DNA of 42,727 nucleotides from Alteromonadaceae bacterium Bs31. GTDB lineage: Bacteria > Pseudomonadota > Gammaproteobacteria > Pseudomonadales > Cellvibrionaceae. This document shows, piece by piece, positions 1 to 6,339 of this stretch (position 1 is the stretch's first letter; every line of letters starts with the position of its first letter). Under the pieces are notes generated by a model. It was not told the origin of the DNA and did no database searches. It was given only the letters and a program-made list of their open reading frames with translations. Location: the NCBI GenBank assembly GCA_900177435.1, contig FXAI01000006.1:289521-332247 (forward strand). The letters are read 5' to 3'. A program made the position numbers and the translations under genes.

Positions 1-180
1 GTTGGTGTTCCGGGTTCGCCTGTTGGTGTTCCGGGTTCGCCTGTTGGTGTTCCGGGTTCGCCTGTTGGTGTTCCGGGTTCGCCTGTTGGTGTTCCAGGTT
101 CGCCTGTTGGTGTTCCAGGTTCGCCGGTTGGTGTTCCAGGTTCGCCTGTTGGTGTTCCAGGTTCGCCGGTTGGTGTTCCG
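1..180 (-). repeat. 21-bp tandem repeat encoding TGEPGTP heptads
   Basis: Eight full 21-bp units (1-168) and a 12-base partial ninth are visible, and the array continues past the left edge. In the minus-strand frame each unit encodes TGEPGTP. The units differ at only two positions, and both changes are silent (CCC/CCT for Pro, ACA/ACC for Thr). Units 1-4 share one Pro codon; units 5-8 have the other and alternate the Thr codon, suggesting a 42-bp duplication. The repeat behaves as a coding stalk or linker. Confidence 0.9.
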
Positions 181-1859
181 GTGGGAACAGAAGGCCCACC
201 TGTCGGCGTTGGCGTTACTGGCTCTATAGTAGGCTCTGCACTTGGAGGCGAGGTAGGTTCAACATAACTGGGGTCATCACATATAATGCGCGAATCATCA
301 ACATCTGGAGCGACATTTGGGTCGATGGCATTAAAGGGAAATTCCACACCCTTATGTGGCTGACTTAAGGCTATTTCCGTGTACTCAACGCCAGATTTGG
401 CTCGTACTATAGGAAGTCGGCTATCGCCATTTGGATCATAAACCCAGATTCCGTAGGAGTTGTCCACATTTTGGGCCTTATCGCTACCAGTACAGAAATC
501 GCTTACGCCGCCTTCTACTGTCTTACATTGGGACCAACTCACCAGCAACCGTTGAGAGCCATCTCGGTAAGGTGCTACGGCACTAAACCAGCCAGCCATA
601 GATACCTGGTTGGGGAACAGGCTTACGTCTTCGCTAATTACCGGTTGCATTGCCATATTGGCAAAAACTTTGTCAGCGTCACCTTGTGCAGGATCCATTA
701 ACTCCATGACGTTTCCGCCAAGGAAGCTGTTGTAACGATGCTTGAGCAAAGCGACTAAACGACCGCTTTCACTTTGTATAATTTCATCCAGATGCAGTAG
801 GCTTTCTTCAGAATTTTTAGTGGTAACAGTCTGGTACAGCTGCTCCAGCTCGGACCCATCCGCGTTAATTCTCAGCAGCGTGTAGTGATTCGTTGCCAAA
901 ACCGGACCAAATGGGGTTTGTTGCGCATAAGCGCATTGCTCAGGTGCACCCCAGGAATCGGGTTTTTCCATTCCTGCGGGGTATTCACTCTTAAACAGTT
1001 CAGTCGCAGACATTTTACTGAGTGAATTAGCGCCCGCGTCCCCACCATTGCACTCGCGAACAAATTCATAACTGCGCTTCCAGCGAAGAAAAGCCACGCG
1101 ACCGTCAGACAAACTGGCGGGTTTGGTGTCGTGTTGATTTCCGTAGGTGATTTGAACGATGTTCTCACCGGCTGAATTCATGGAGTGAAGTAATGACGGC
1201 CGCTCATTTGCGCCCACTTTGTAGCAATCAGGTTGATCGGCAGGAATTTGATTAAGCGTTGGGTTGTTTGGATTTCCAGCTGCCCTGTCTGAGGAGAATA
1301 CGATCATGCCATCGTCGGCGTAAGCTGGATTGGTATCCTCGCCACTGTTGGCTAAATTGTCCTCTGCTATCACGCGGCGAACACGGCCTGTAGCAAATTC
1401 GTATTCGTAAATATTCCAACTGTTATCAGTACTATGCCCGCTTGGGCCATGGGCCGCGAATAAAACTTTGGAACCATCGTAGCTTACATTTAGGTCCTTT
1501 ACGTCGTAGGCATCACTTTCAAAATAGTCTCGAAGCACATCTCGGTTTACACCATTTACATCAAGGCTCGAACGTCGAACCAATTTTGCGCCAGGGTTGT
1601 ATTCGTAGGGGGAGTAGACGTCCAGAGGCGAGCTGTTTTCATCAAACAGCTTGGCAGACAGCTTTTCAGCGGCCTGCTCCGCGCTTTGCTCTGTATTACG
1701 TTCCACGAAGACAAATGGGGTGTCGTCGGTTATATAGGTTTCTGCTGACGCTGCGTTCTGAGACGCGGGTTCACCGCTACCGCCCGAACAGGCTGCCAGT
1801 GCGGAGACGAGAGAAACCAGAGCGATACGACTCGACTGCGATCTGATTTGATTAAACAT
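1..1859 (-). CDS. Large beta-propeller (PD40/HzsA-like) lipoprotein, 3' end beyond window
   Basis: An uninterrupted minus-strand frame starts at the ATG at 1859 and runs off the left edge (619 codons visible). The N-terminus is a lipoprotein signal peptide with lipobox LAAC, so the cysteine near residue 24 should be acylated. Residues about 120-480 carry propeller-like phrases (SYDGSKVLFA, DDGMIVFSSDR, LSDGRVAFLRW) typical of PD40/TolB-like blades. The overall pattern resembles lipoproteins annotated as related to the hydrazine synthase alpha subunit; that name reflects the fold only, and no catalytic role is claimed. From about residue 540 the chain becomes a Pro/Thr/Gly/Glu linker and then near-perfect TGEPGTP heptads to the window edge. 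It is monocistronic as far as seen, 398 nt downstream of the Agl/Glt-like operon. It is likely a surface or periplasmic protein with an extended stalk; the function is unknown. Confidence 0.8.
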   Translation of the reverse strand, partial: MFNQIRSQSSRIALVSLVSALAACSGGSGEPASQNAASAETYITDDTPFVFVERNTEQSAEQAAEKLSAKLFDENSSPLDVYSPYEYNPGAKLVRRSSLDVNGVNRDVLRDYFESDAYDVKDLNVSYDGSKVLFAAHGPSGHSTDNSWNIYEYEFATGRVRRVIAEDNLANSGEDTNPAYADDGMIVFSSDRAAGNPNNPTLNQIPADQPDCYKVGANERPSLLHSMNSAGENIVQITYGNQHDTKPASLSDGRVAFLRWKRSYEFVRECNGGDAGANSLSKMSATELFKSEYPAGMEKPDSWGAPEQCAYAQQTPFGPVLATNHYTLLRINADGSELEQLYQTVTTKNSEESLLHLDEIIQSESGRLVALLKHRYNSFLGGNVMELMDPAQGDADKVFANMAMQPVISEDVSLFPNQVSMAGWFSAVAPYRDGSQRLLVSWSQCKTVEGGVSDFCTGSDKAQNVDNSYGIWVYDPNGDSRLPIVRAKSGVEYTEIALSQPHKGVEFPFNAIDPNVAPDVDDSRIICDDPSYVEPTSPPSAEPTIEPVTPTPTGGPSVPTGTPTGEPGTPTGEPGTPTGEPGTPTGEPGTPTGEPGTPTGEPGTPTGEPGTPTGEPGTP

Positions 1860-1906
1860 GATGCATACTCCAAACAGTGTTTCGTTTATGACGCTTGCAT
1901 TCATCT

Positions 1907-1926
1907 TGTGCATAACCTGTGCATAA
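1907..1926 (-). promoter_or_regulatory. Tandem TTATGCACA boxes upstream of the lipoprotein gene
   Basis: Two copies of TGTGCATAA (plus strand) lie at 1907-1915 and 1918-1926, exactly 11 bp apart, so they sit on the same DNA face. Read on the minus strand they are TTATGCACA, which fits the relaxed DnaA box TTATNCACA. They lie about 48-67 bp upstream of the lipoprotein start codon, where an operator would be expected. Whether DnaA or another factor binds is unknown. Confidence 0.35.
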
Positions 1927-2196
1927 CTATCTGCCCCACTTCCACACAGAATTATGTGCTGCTCTACGTCCTGTGCTTGCCCTCAAGAGGTGCAAGTACG
2001 CCATAAGGATGGCATTACTGAGGCGCAAAGGCTGGAACAAAGTCGCAAATGTACAAATTTTCTCGTAACACTGACTGAACTTTGAACAAAGTGTGCTGTA
2101 TACAACAGTAGTTTTGTGAAGCAATTTGTCTGTAAAGCGAGCGCTTATTATGAATTTTTACTCAAGGATCACAGTAGGATTTTTATAAAACCTCAA

Positions 2197-2220
2197 GCCT
2201 GGAGCTGACTTAGCCCAGGC
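2197..2220 (-). terminator. Hairpin downstream of the Agl/Glt-like operon
   Basis: GCCTGG (2197-2202) pairs with CCAGGC (2215-2220), and an inner GCT/AGC extends the stem. On the minus strand it is followed by a loosely T-rich stretch (TTGAGGTTTTAT). It lies 36 nt after the last stop of the operon. It is a plausible but weak intrinsic terminator. Confidence 0.4.
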
Positions 2221-2256
2221 ATAATGCCAAGCACCGAGATCAAACAGAGCACCCTG

Positions 2257-3225
2257 TTAGCTTGGAAGGAAAACGAACTTGTATTCTACTTCTGTTTTTG
2301 ACACTTCTTTTGCACCAAAATTAATTGCGCTAATGCGTTCCAGTATTCTTTGCTCCAAGTCTGTAAGACCTAGCTCACTCGCGAGCAATGAAAGCTGCGA
2401 TATGGAACCGTCCGGCTCTATCACCAGATAAAAAGTGAATTTACCCGCTAACTCCGGGTTCTCATTCAAAGCTTTTTGGTAGAGCGAATGGACGCTACTC
2501 TTGGTGCGTTCCAACGTACGTCGAATACTTTCCATGTCTCGCTGCCCTTTCTTGTAGGAGCCGTGACTGGCCAAAGTACTCACTGGGGCATTCCCCATAC
2601 CCAAACCATCTACTGAGGTAGATTCGTAAGCAGCAAGGCCTGGTGCACTATCCGATAACATCGCATCATCTACTTCAATACCATCGCTTCGCCGCACTGC
2701 ACCGTCCTTACCGAGAAATTCCCTTTCATTTCTCCTTACTTCACCCTGGGTGCTCGTAGTTACATTTCGGCTCTGCAAGCGAGCCAGATCCAGTGAGCCC
2801 CTAAGCGCTGTAAGCTGAGAAGAAAGCTCATTTAAACCGCGGGAATGCTCTGAAGCGTTGGGGCCATCCTGCTTAACTTTTTCTCGTGGTTTTTGCTGTG
2901 CCATCTTTGGGCTAGGTTGAGGTTGTTCAGCTTTTACATTCTCAACCGGCTTCGATTTTACAGGCTTAACCGGCGTTTTCGGCAAGGGTGGTGGCGGCAC
3001 AGGTTCTTCAATAGGATCCATCATTACCGTGGTAATCACCTCAGTACTTTCTCGCTCATCATAACTAAGCTCAAATACAGGTAACCACGGTATAGCAATC
3101 AGCAAGAGTAACAGAGGTAGGAGTATGCGCTTTAGAATACGCTGAAATTTCTCTTCCTGCTTCTCGTCTTGGCTCCACGCCAACTGTAGGTCAAGTGCTA
3201 AGGGTTGCATTATTGCAGCTGACAT
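2257..3225 (-). CDS. TonB-like energy-coupling protein, AgmX/PglI C-terminal domain (GltG-like)
   Basis: 322 aa. A cytoplasmic N-terminus is followed by one membrane segment (about residues 33-50), then a Pro/Lys-rich periplasmic stretch (about 72-110) with a PPPPLP run, as in TonB proteins. The C-terminal ~100 residues have the AgmX/PglI-type pattern: basic helix, GKFTFYLVIEPDGSI, a conserved leucine-rich segment, and a final INFGAKEV/EYKFVF strand. It is the last gene of the operon, 5 nt after the second ExbD gene. By analogy with GltG/AgmX of Myxococcus and with TonB, it probably couples the proton-driven ExbB-ExbD complex to periplasmic or outer-membrane partners. A dedicated TonB for transport is possible, but no TonB-dependent receptor gene is nearby. 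Confidence 0.75.
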   Translation of the reverse strand: MSAAIMQPLALDLQLAWSQDEKQEEKFQRILKRILLPLLLLLIAIPWLPVFELSYDERESTEVITTVMMDPIEEPVPPPPLPKTPVKPVKSKPVENVKAEQPQPSPKMAQQKPREKVKQDGPNASEHSRGLNELSSQLTALRGSLDLARLQSRNVTTSTQGEVRRNEREFLGKDGAVRRSDGIEVDDAMLSDSAPGLAAYESTSVDGLGMGNAPVSTLASHGSYKKGQRDMESIRRTLERTKSSVHSLYQKALNENPELAGKFTFYLVIEPDGSISQLSLLASELGLTDLEQRILERISAINFGAKEVSKTEVEYKFVFLPS

Positions 3226-3230
3226 AACAA

Positions 3231-3764
3231 TTACCCTCCCACGCCATCGTCAGGAACAAACATGCCTTGCCCCTGTACATCTGCGGCTACCCGGTTAACC
3301 GCCAGTGAAATATTCAAAAAGCCCTGCTCTCGACAAGTGGCCATTACACTGCGCACCAGTGCGTAAGGCACATCACGGTGCCCCATAATCGTAAGAGATA
3401 AACCTTTTTCTTTTTCAAAGGCAGTTAGCTCAGTAATTTTTTCTTTATGCTCTGTGAGTGCTTGCTGCAGAGCTTCAATGAATTCGTCTGGTTTTTCCAA
3501 AATAGGGCCGATTTCAGCGATTGGTGTGCTGCCGACGAAAAGTTGCTCATCGCCTACCACAACCATTAAATCGGCGTGGGGCGCTTTACCCGAGCTGGAG
3601 TCTGGCAACTTCACGAACTCTGCCTGCTCAATATTTTTACTGTCACCTGAATTTAGCAGCAGGAAGAAAACAAGAATCGTAAAAATATCCATTAAGGCAA
3701 TCAGACTAAGCTTGGCAGAAGGTGCCTTGTTGTCTCTGCTATAAAAAGCGGTATTGGTTAGCAT
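3231..3764 (-). CDS. ExbD/TolR-family protein 2 (AglS-like)
   Basis: 177 aa with a short N-terminal cytoplasmic tail, one membrane helix (about residues 20-38) containing the family aspartate in the phrase IALMDIFTILVFF, and a periplasmic domain. The Asp is at residue 26, the position that carries protons in ExbD/TolR. Its ATG overlaps the stop of the first ExbD gene by one base (TGATG), indicating translational coupling. Two unequal ExbD/TolR proteins with one ExbB/TolQ is the composition of the AglRQS motor of myxobacterial gliding. It is also found in some MotA/TolQ transport clusters. The C-terminal region contains Pro/Gly-rich FVPDDGVGG. Confidence 0.8.
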   Translation of the reverse strand: MLTNTAFYSRDNKAPSAKLSLIALMDIFTILVFFLLLNSGDSKNIEQAEFVKLPDSSSGKAPHADLMVVVGDEQLFVGSTPIAEIGPILEKPDEFIEALQQALTEHKEKITELTAFEKEKGLSLTIMGHRDVPYALVRSVMATCREQGFLNISLAVNRVAADVQGQGMFVPDDGVGG

Positions 3765-4276
3765 CAGCTCTCATCCCCTAAAGATATTTCAGGAAAGAGT
3801 TCAACCTCAACCAAATTCGCGGCAACCACCGTTTTGTAGGATTTTACTGTTTGCATAGTTGAAATCAAATTTTGGTAGCTCACGCCAGGAATGGCCTTTA
3901 CCACTGCATTGCGCTTTTCTGGCAGTTGTTTTTTTACTGCTTGAAGGATGTAAGACAGTGTTAAATGATCGAAGCTTTCTACAGTTTCTCCACTCTCAAG
4001 CGTTTCAACTTTTAAGGGTATTTCCTGAATTACAACACCGGTGGGATAAATAACCTTAAAGCCTTTGTCGGTAACAACCACCTCCAGTTGTGATTGAGAT
4101 TCGTCGCTGTTATACAGCCCGCCCGTTAAATCAGGAAGTTTGACATCCAGCACAGTTACCTGAGTAAAGGTCATGCTGAGCAATAGCACGGGCACCAAAA
4201 CGATCATTAGATTCATGAACGAGGTTACGTCCAGTTCTGCATCGTCTGTGCCTTTATATGAGAATTTAAAATTCAT
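3764..4276 (-). CDS. ExbD/TolR-family protein 1 (AglQ-like)
   Basis: 170 aa. The single membrane helix begins right after the phrase AELDVTSFMNLM, whose Asp (residue 16) matches the essential proton-carrying Asp of ExbD, TolR and AglQ. The helix is followed by TVLDVKLPDL, typical of the periplasmic exit of this family, and a small periplasmic domain. It starts 10 nt after the ExbB-like gene stop and overlaps the next ExbD gene by one base. It is expected to form the stator with the ExbB-like protein in the inner membrane. Confidence 0.85.
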   Translation of the reverse strand: MNFKFSYKGTDDAELDVTSFMNLMIVLVPVLLLSMTFTQVTVLDVKLPDLTGGLYNSDESQSQLEVVVTDKGFKVIYPTGVVIQEIPLKVETLESGETVESFDHLTLSYILQAVKKQLPEKRNAVVKAIPGVSYQNLISTMQTVKSYKTVVAANLVEVELFPEISLGDES

Positions 4277-4286
4277 GGTTTAAAAC

Positions 4287-5171
4287 TCAAGCTGGTACCA
4301 TATTTCCATCATCTAATTTTTTTCCATCGTCTTTGTCATCAGCCGTGCTTTCGCCTGCCGGAACTTCTGCGCTGTCTTGCGCATTTTCTTGCTTAGGCTG
4401 TTCATGTATTTCATCTGATCCAGGCCCCGCAGACACCACTGGCACGGACTGTTGAGATACCGCAGGCTCAGCCGGTGGTGCAGCGAAGGGCGAACTTGCA
4501 TTTGGGTCGATGATTCGAGGTACACCGGCTTCAATAAAGCGGTGCAGGGTCATGATGTTAAGAAATTTTACAGCGGACATCTCAACACTGGTAATAATTG
4601 CCTTTGTTTTATTCTGCAAAATGGCATTGAGAATGAGCAATGGAATTGCGGCGATCAAACCGAAGGCTGTGGTATTCATCGCCACGGAAATGGAGGACGA
4701 CAACAGTGTGGATTTTTCCGCCGGGTCGGCGTTTGCTACTGCAGTAAAGGCGCCAATCAAACCGATAATCGTACCCAGCAAACCAAGCAAGGTGGCAATG
4801 TTAGCGAGAACGGCGAGATAACTGGTGCGCTGTTCAAGGCGGGGCATAACTTCAAGCATGCCTTCGCTCATTGCATTTTCCACATCGGCCCTCTGTCGAG
4901 ACACCTTCATCATATCCAAGCCGCAACCAATAATTCGCACTATAGGTGCAGTGTTTTCACGGGTGTACATCTGCATTTTTTCCATTTCGGTAGAACGCAG
5001 CAAAGGCAGGAATTCTGCAAAAGCCTTCCGATTACGCATTCTTTCCCAGTTAAGGAATGTCCAACGTTCAACAGCTATCGCCAGACCAATGCAAAAAACG
5101 ATGGCAATGGGGATAAGAAAAAAGCCACCTTCCTGAAAAAACTTAACGATAATACTGTATACATCTGTCAT
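4287..5171 (-). CDS. ExbB/TolQ/MotA-family proton-channel protein (AglR-like)
   Basis: 294 aa with the three-helix topology of the family: TM1 about residues 16-36, TM2 about 118-144 with the signature LGLLGTIIGLIGAF, and TM3 about 160-187 (NTTAFGLIAAIPLLI). A large cytoplasmic loop lies between TM1 and TM2. The last ~75 residues are an unusual acidic, Pro/Ala/Ser-rich tail not found in standard ExbB or TolQ. It sits 20 nt downstream of a small exported-protein gene and directly before two ExbD genes. It probably forms the proton-driven motor of the Agl/Glt-like complex encoded here. The absence of tolA/tolB/pal neighbours argues against the Tol system. Confidence 0.85.
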   Translation of the reverse strand: MTDVYSIIVKFFQEGGFFLIPIAIVFCIGLAIAVERWTFLNWERMRNRKAFAEFLPLLRSTEMEKMQMYTRENTAPIVRIIGCGLDMMKVSRQRADVENAMSEGMLEVMPRLEQRTSYLAVLANIATLLGLLGTIIGLIGAFTAVANADPAEKSTLLSSSISVAMNTTAFGLIAAIPLLILNAILQNKTKAIITSVEMSAVKFLNIMTLHRFIEAGVPRIIDPNASSPFAAPPAEPAVSQQSVPVVSAGPGSDEIHEQPKQENAQDSAEVPAGESTADDKDDGKKLDDGNMVPA

Positions 5172-5191
5172 AACGATTACTCTTTTCTGTA

Positions 5192-5518
5192 TTACTCAAT
5201 AGGGTCTTTGGTTTCGAGCTGCATCTCGTCGTAAATATTCATAGAACGAAGCACCACCTCACGATCTACGAGATCCAGCGTTTGGTCATACTTTACATCC
5301 AGATTCCACTGTAATTTATCCGGTGTGGAAGTACCCTTCCAAGGGATAAAATAACTTACTGCGGGTTGCTCTTTGTCTCCAACAAAAGTGGATTCCAGCC
5401 TGTAGTATGCACCAGGCTCCTCCTCCGTTTTGACTTCTTTAGCTTTTTGCTCATCTTCCGCCAGAACAATTGAACTGCTAAGCCCAATGCAACACAGCAG
5501 CATCAGTCTGTAATTCAC
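5192..5518 (-). CDS. Small exported protein of the Agl/Glt-like operon
   Basis: 108 aa with a clear signal peptide (cleavage likely after SIVLA, near residue 20) and a mature part rich in Glu/Lys and aromatic residues. No family is recognised. The start is a GTG that overlaps the stop of the preceding TPR gene in the sequence GTGA, so translation is probably coupled. Its position between the TPR lipoproteins and the motor genes suggests a periplasmic accessory part of the machine, comparable in place only to small Glt proteins of Myxococcus. Confidence 0.6.
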   Translation of the reverse strand: MNYRLMLLCCIGLSSSIVLAEDEQKAKEVKTEEEPGAYYRLESTFVGDKEQPAVSYFIPWKGTSTPDKLQWNLDVKYDQTLDLVDREVVLRSMNIYDEMQLETKDPIE

Positions 5519-6339
5519 TCTACATCTCCTGCCATCGACAGATTGTTGTCACCTGCACCAGCTTCAATACTGTAGGCAACGCCGGTTCTACCTCGCAACT
5601 CTTGCAACCAATGTGCTACCTTTTCGTCTTTCTTACTATTTAAAAACAGGTAGGCCTCCATATGCTGCTGTGCCAACATAGGCTTGTCCAAATATATATC
5701 GTAGAGAATAGCAAGGTTAAGGTGGGCCTCGGGAAAATCCTTCCACAACCCGAGTGTCTCCGCATAGACGTTTTGCGATGCTATAAACTCGCCGTTAATG
5801 CGCAGCACTTTGGCCAGCCGTAAATAGGCGTTTACATTTTCGGGGTTCACCTCAATCGCTTTTTCAAAGTGTGCCTGTGCGGCGCTAGTGTCATCTGATC
5901 TCAGGGCAATATCCCCTAGCATAACCCACGGCCCGGACAGCGCTTTGTCATTCTCCAGCAGCTCATTCAATTTGCTTGTCGCTACCTCATAGTCACCCGC
6001 CTTAAAAGCTCTGCGTGCGTCTATATACATTGCTACCGACTGCTTTTTTATCCGCCCTTTTTGCTCACCATAGGGATTGGCGCTTGTTTCATAGGGTAGC
6101 AGCACGCCATCTTTTCCAAATTCATCAACAGGCAGGAAGGTTCTGGTAACTATCAACTCAGGCGCCGGCTCTTCTTGGGCCAAGGTATCCTTGCTTGGGT
6201 TGCTCGTGCCGCAACCGACAGAAGCCACTAGAACCGTCAACAGGGTAGCAAAGCGTATAACACGCCAGCTTACCCCATTAGTCTGGGCTGTACCGCTGGC
6301 TTGTCTGGAACAAGCGCGCTTAACGTATTTCATCGCCAT
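5515..6339 (-). CDS. TPR lipoprotein, GltE/AglT-like
   Basis: 274 aa (272 if the ATG at 6333 is used). After a basic N-terminus and hydrophobic segment, a lipobox-like SVGC lies near residue 43, suggesting a lipoprotein with a long signal sequence. Residues about 105-230 contain tetratricopeptide repeats (for example LGDIALRSDDTSAAQAHFEK and VNAYLRLAKVLRINGEF). The gene overlaps the upstream 951-codon gene by 20 nt. In the Myxococcus gliding system, GltE/AglT is a TPR protein next to the TPR protein GltD/AgnA; gene order and size here fit that pair. Assignment to this exact orthologue is inferred. Confidence 0.65.
   Translation of the reverse strand: MAMKYVKRACSRQASGTAQTNGVSWRVIRFATLLTVLVASVGCGTSNPSKDTLAQEEPAPELIVTRTFLPVDEFGKDGVLLPYETSANPYGEQKGRIKKQSVAMYIDARRAFKAGDYEVATSKLNELLENDKALSGPWVMLGDIALRSDDTSAAQAHFEKAIEVNPENVNAYLRLAKVLRINGEFIASQNVYAETLGLWKDFPEAHLNLAILYDIYLDKPMLAQQHMEAYLFLNSKKDEKVAHWLQELRGRTGVAYSIEAGAGDNNLSMAGDVE

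Larger units (their letters stand above)
1860..2256. other. Intergenic region between propeller lipoprotein and Agl/Glt-like operon
   Basis: 397 bp with no convincing gene. A 65-codon minus-strand reading frame at 1927-2124 has no recognisable product and covers the expected promoter. The region holds the tandem TTATGCACA boxes near the lipoprotein start and a hairpin near 2197-2220 that may end the upstream operon. Confidence 0.6.

Noticed and set aside
1-185. CRISPR-like repeat array
   Set aside because: Units are directly tandem with no spacers and are in frame within a protein gene.
2-229. Plus-strand frame across the repeat (VFRVRLL repeats)
   Set aside because: It is the antisense of the minus-strand heptad-coding repeat, which belongs to a long intact lipoprotein frame with purely silent variation.
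1927-2124. 65-codon minus-strand frame in the intergenic region
   Set aside because: No recognisable product; occupies the promoter region of the lipoprotein gene.
4452-5234. 260-codon plus-strand frame opposite the ExbB-like gene
   Set aside because: Opposite strand carries an unmistakable ExbB/TolQ protein in a coherent operon; the plus-strand product has no family features.
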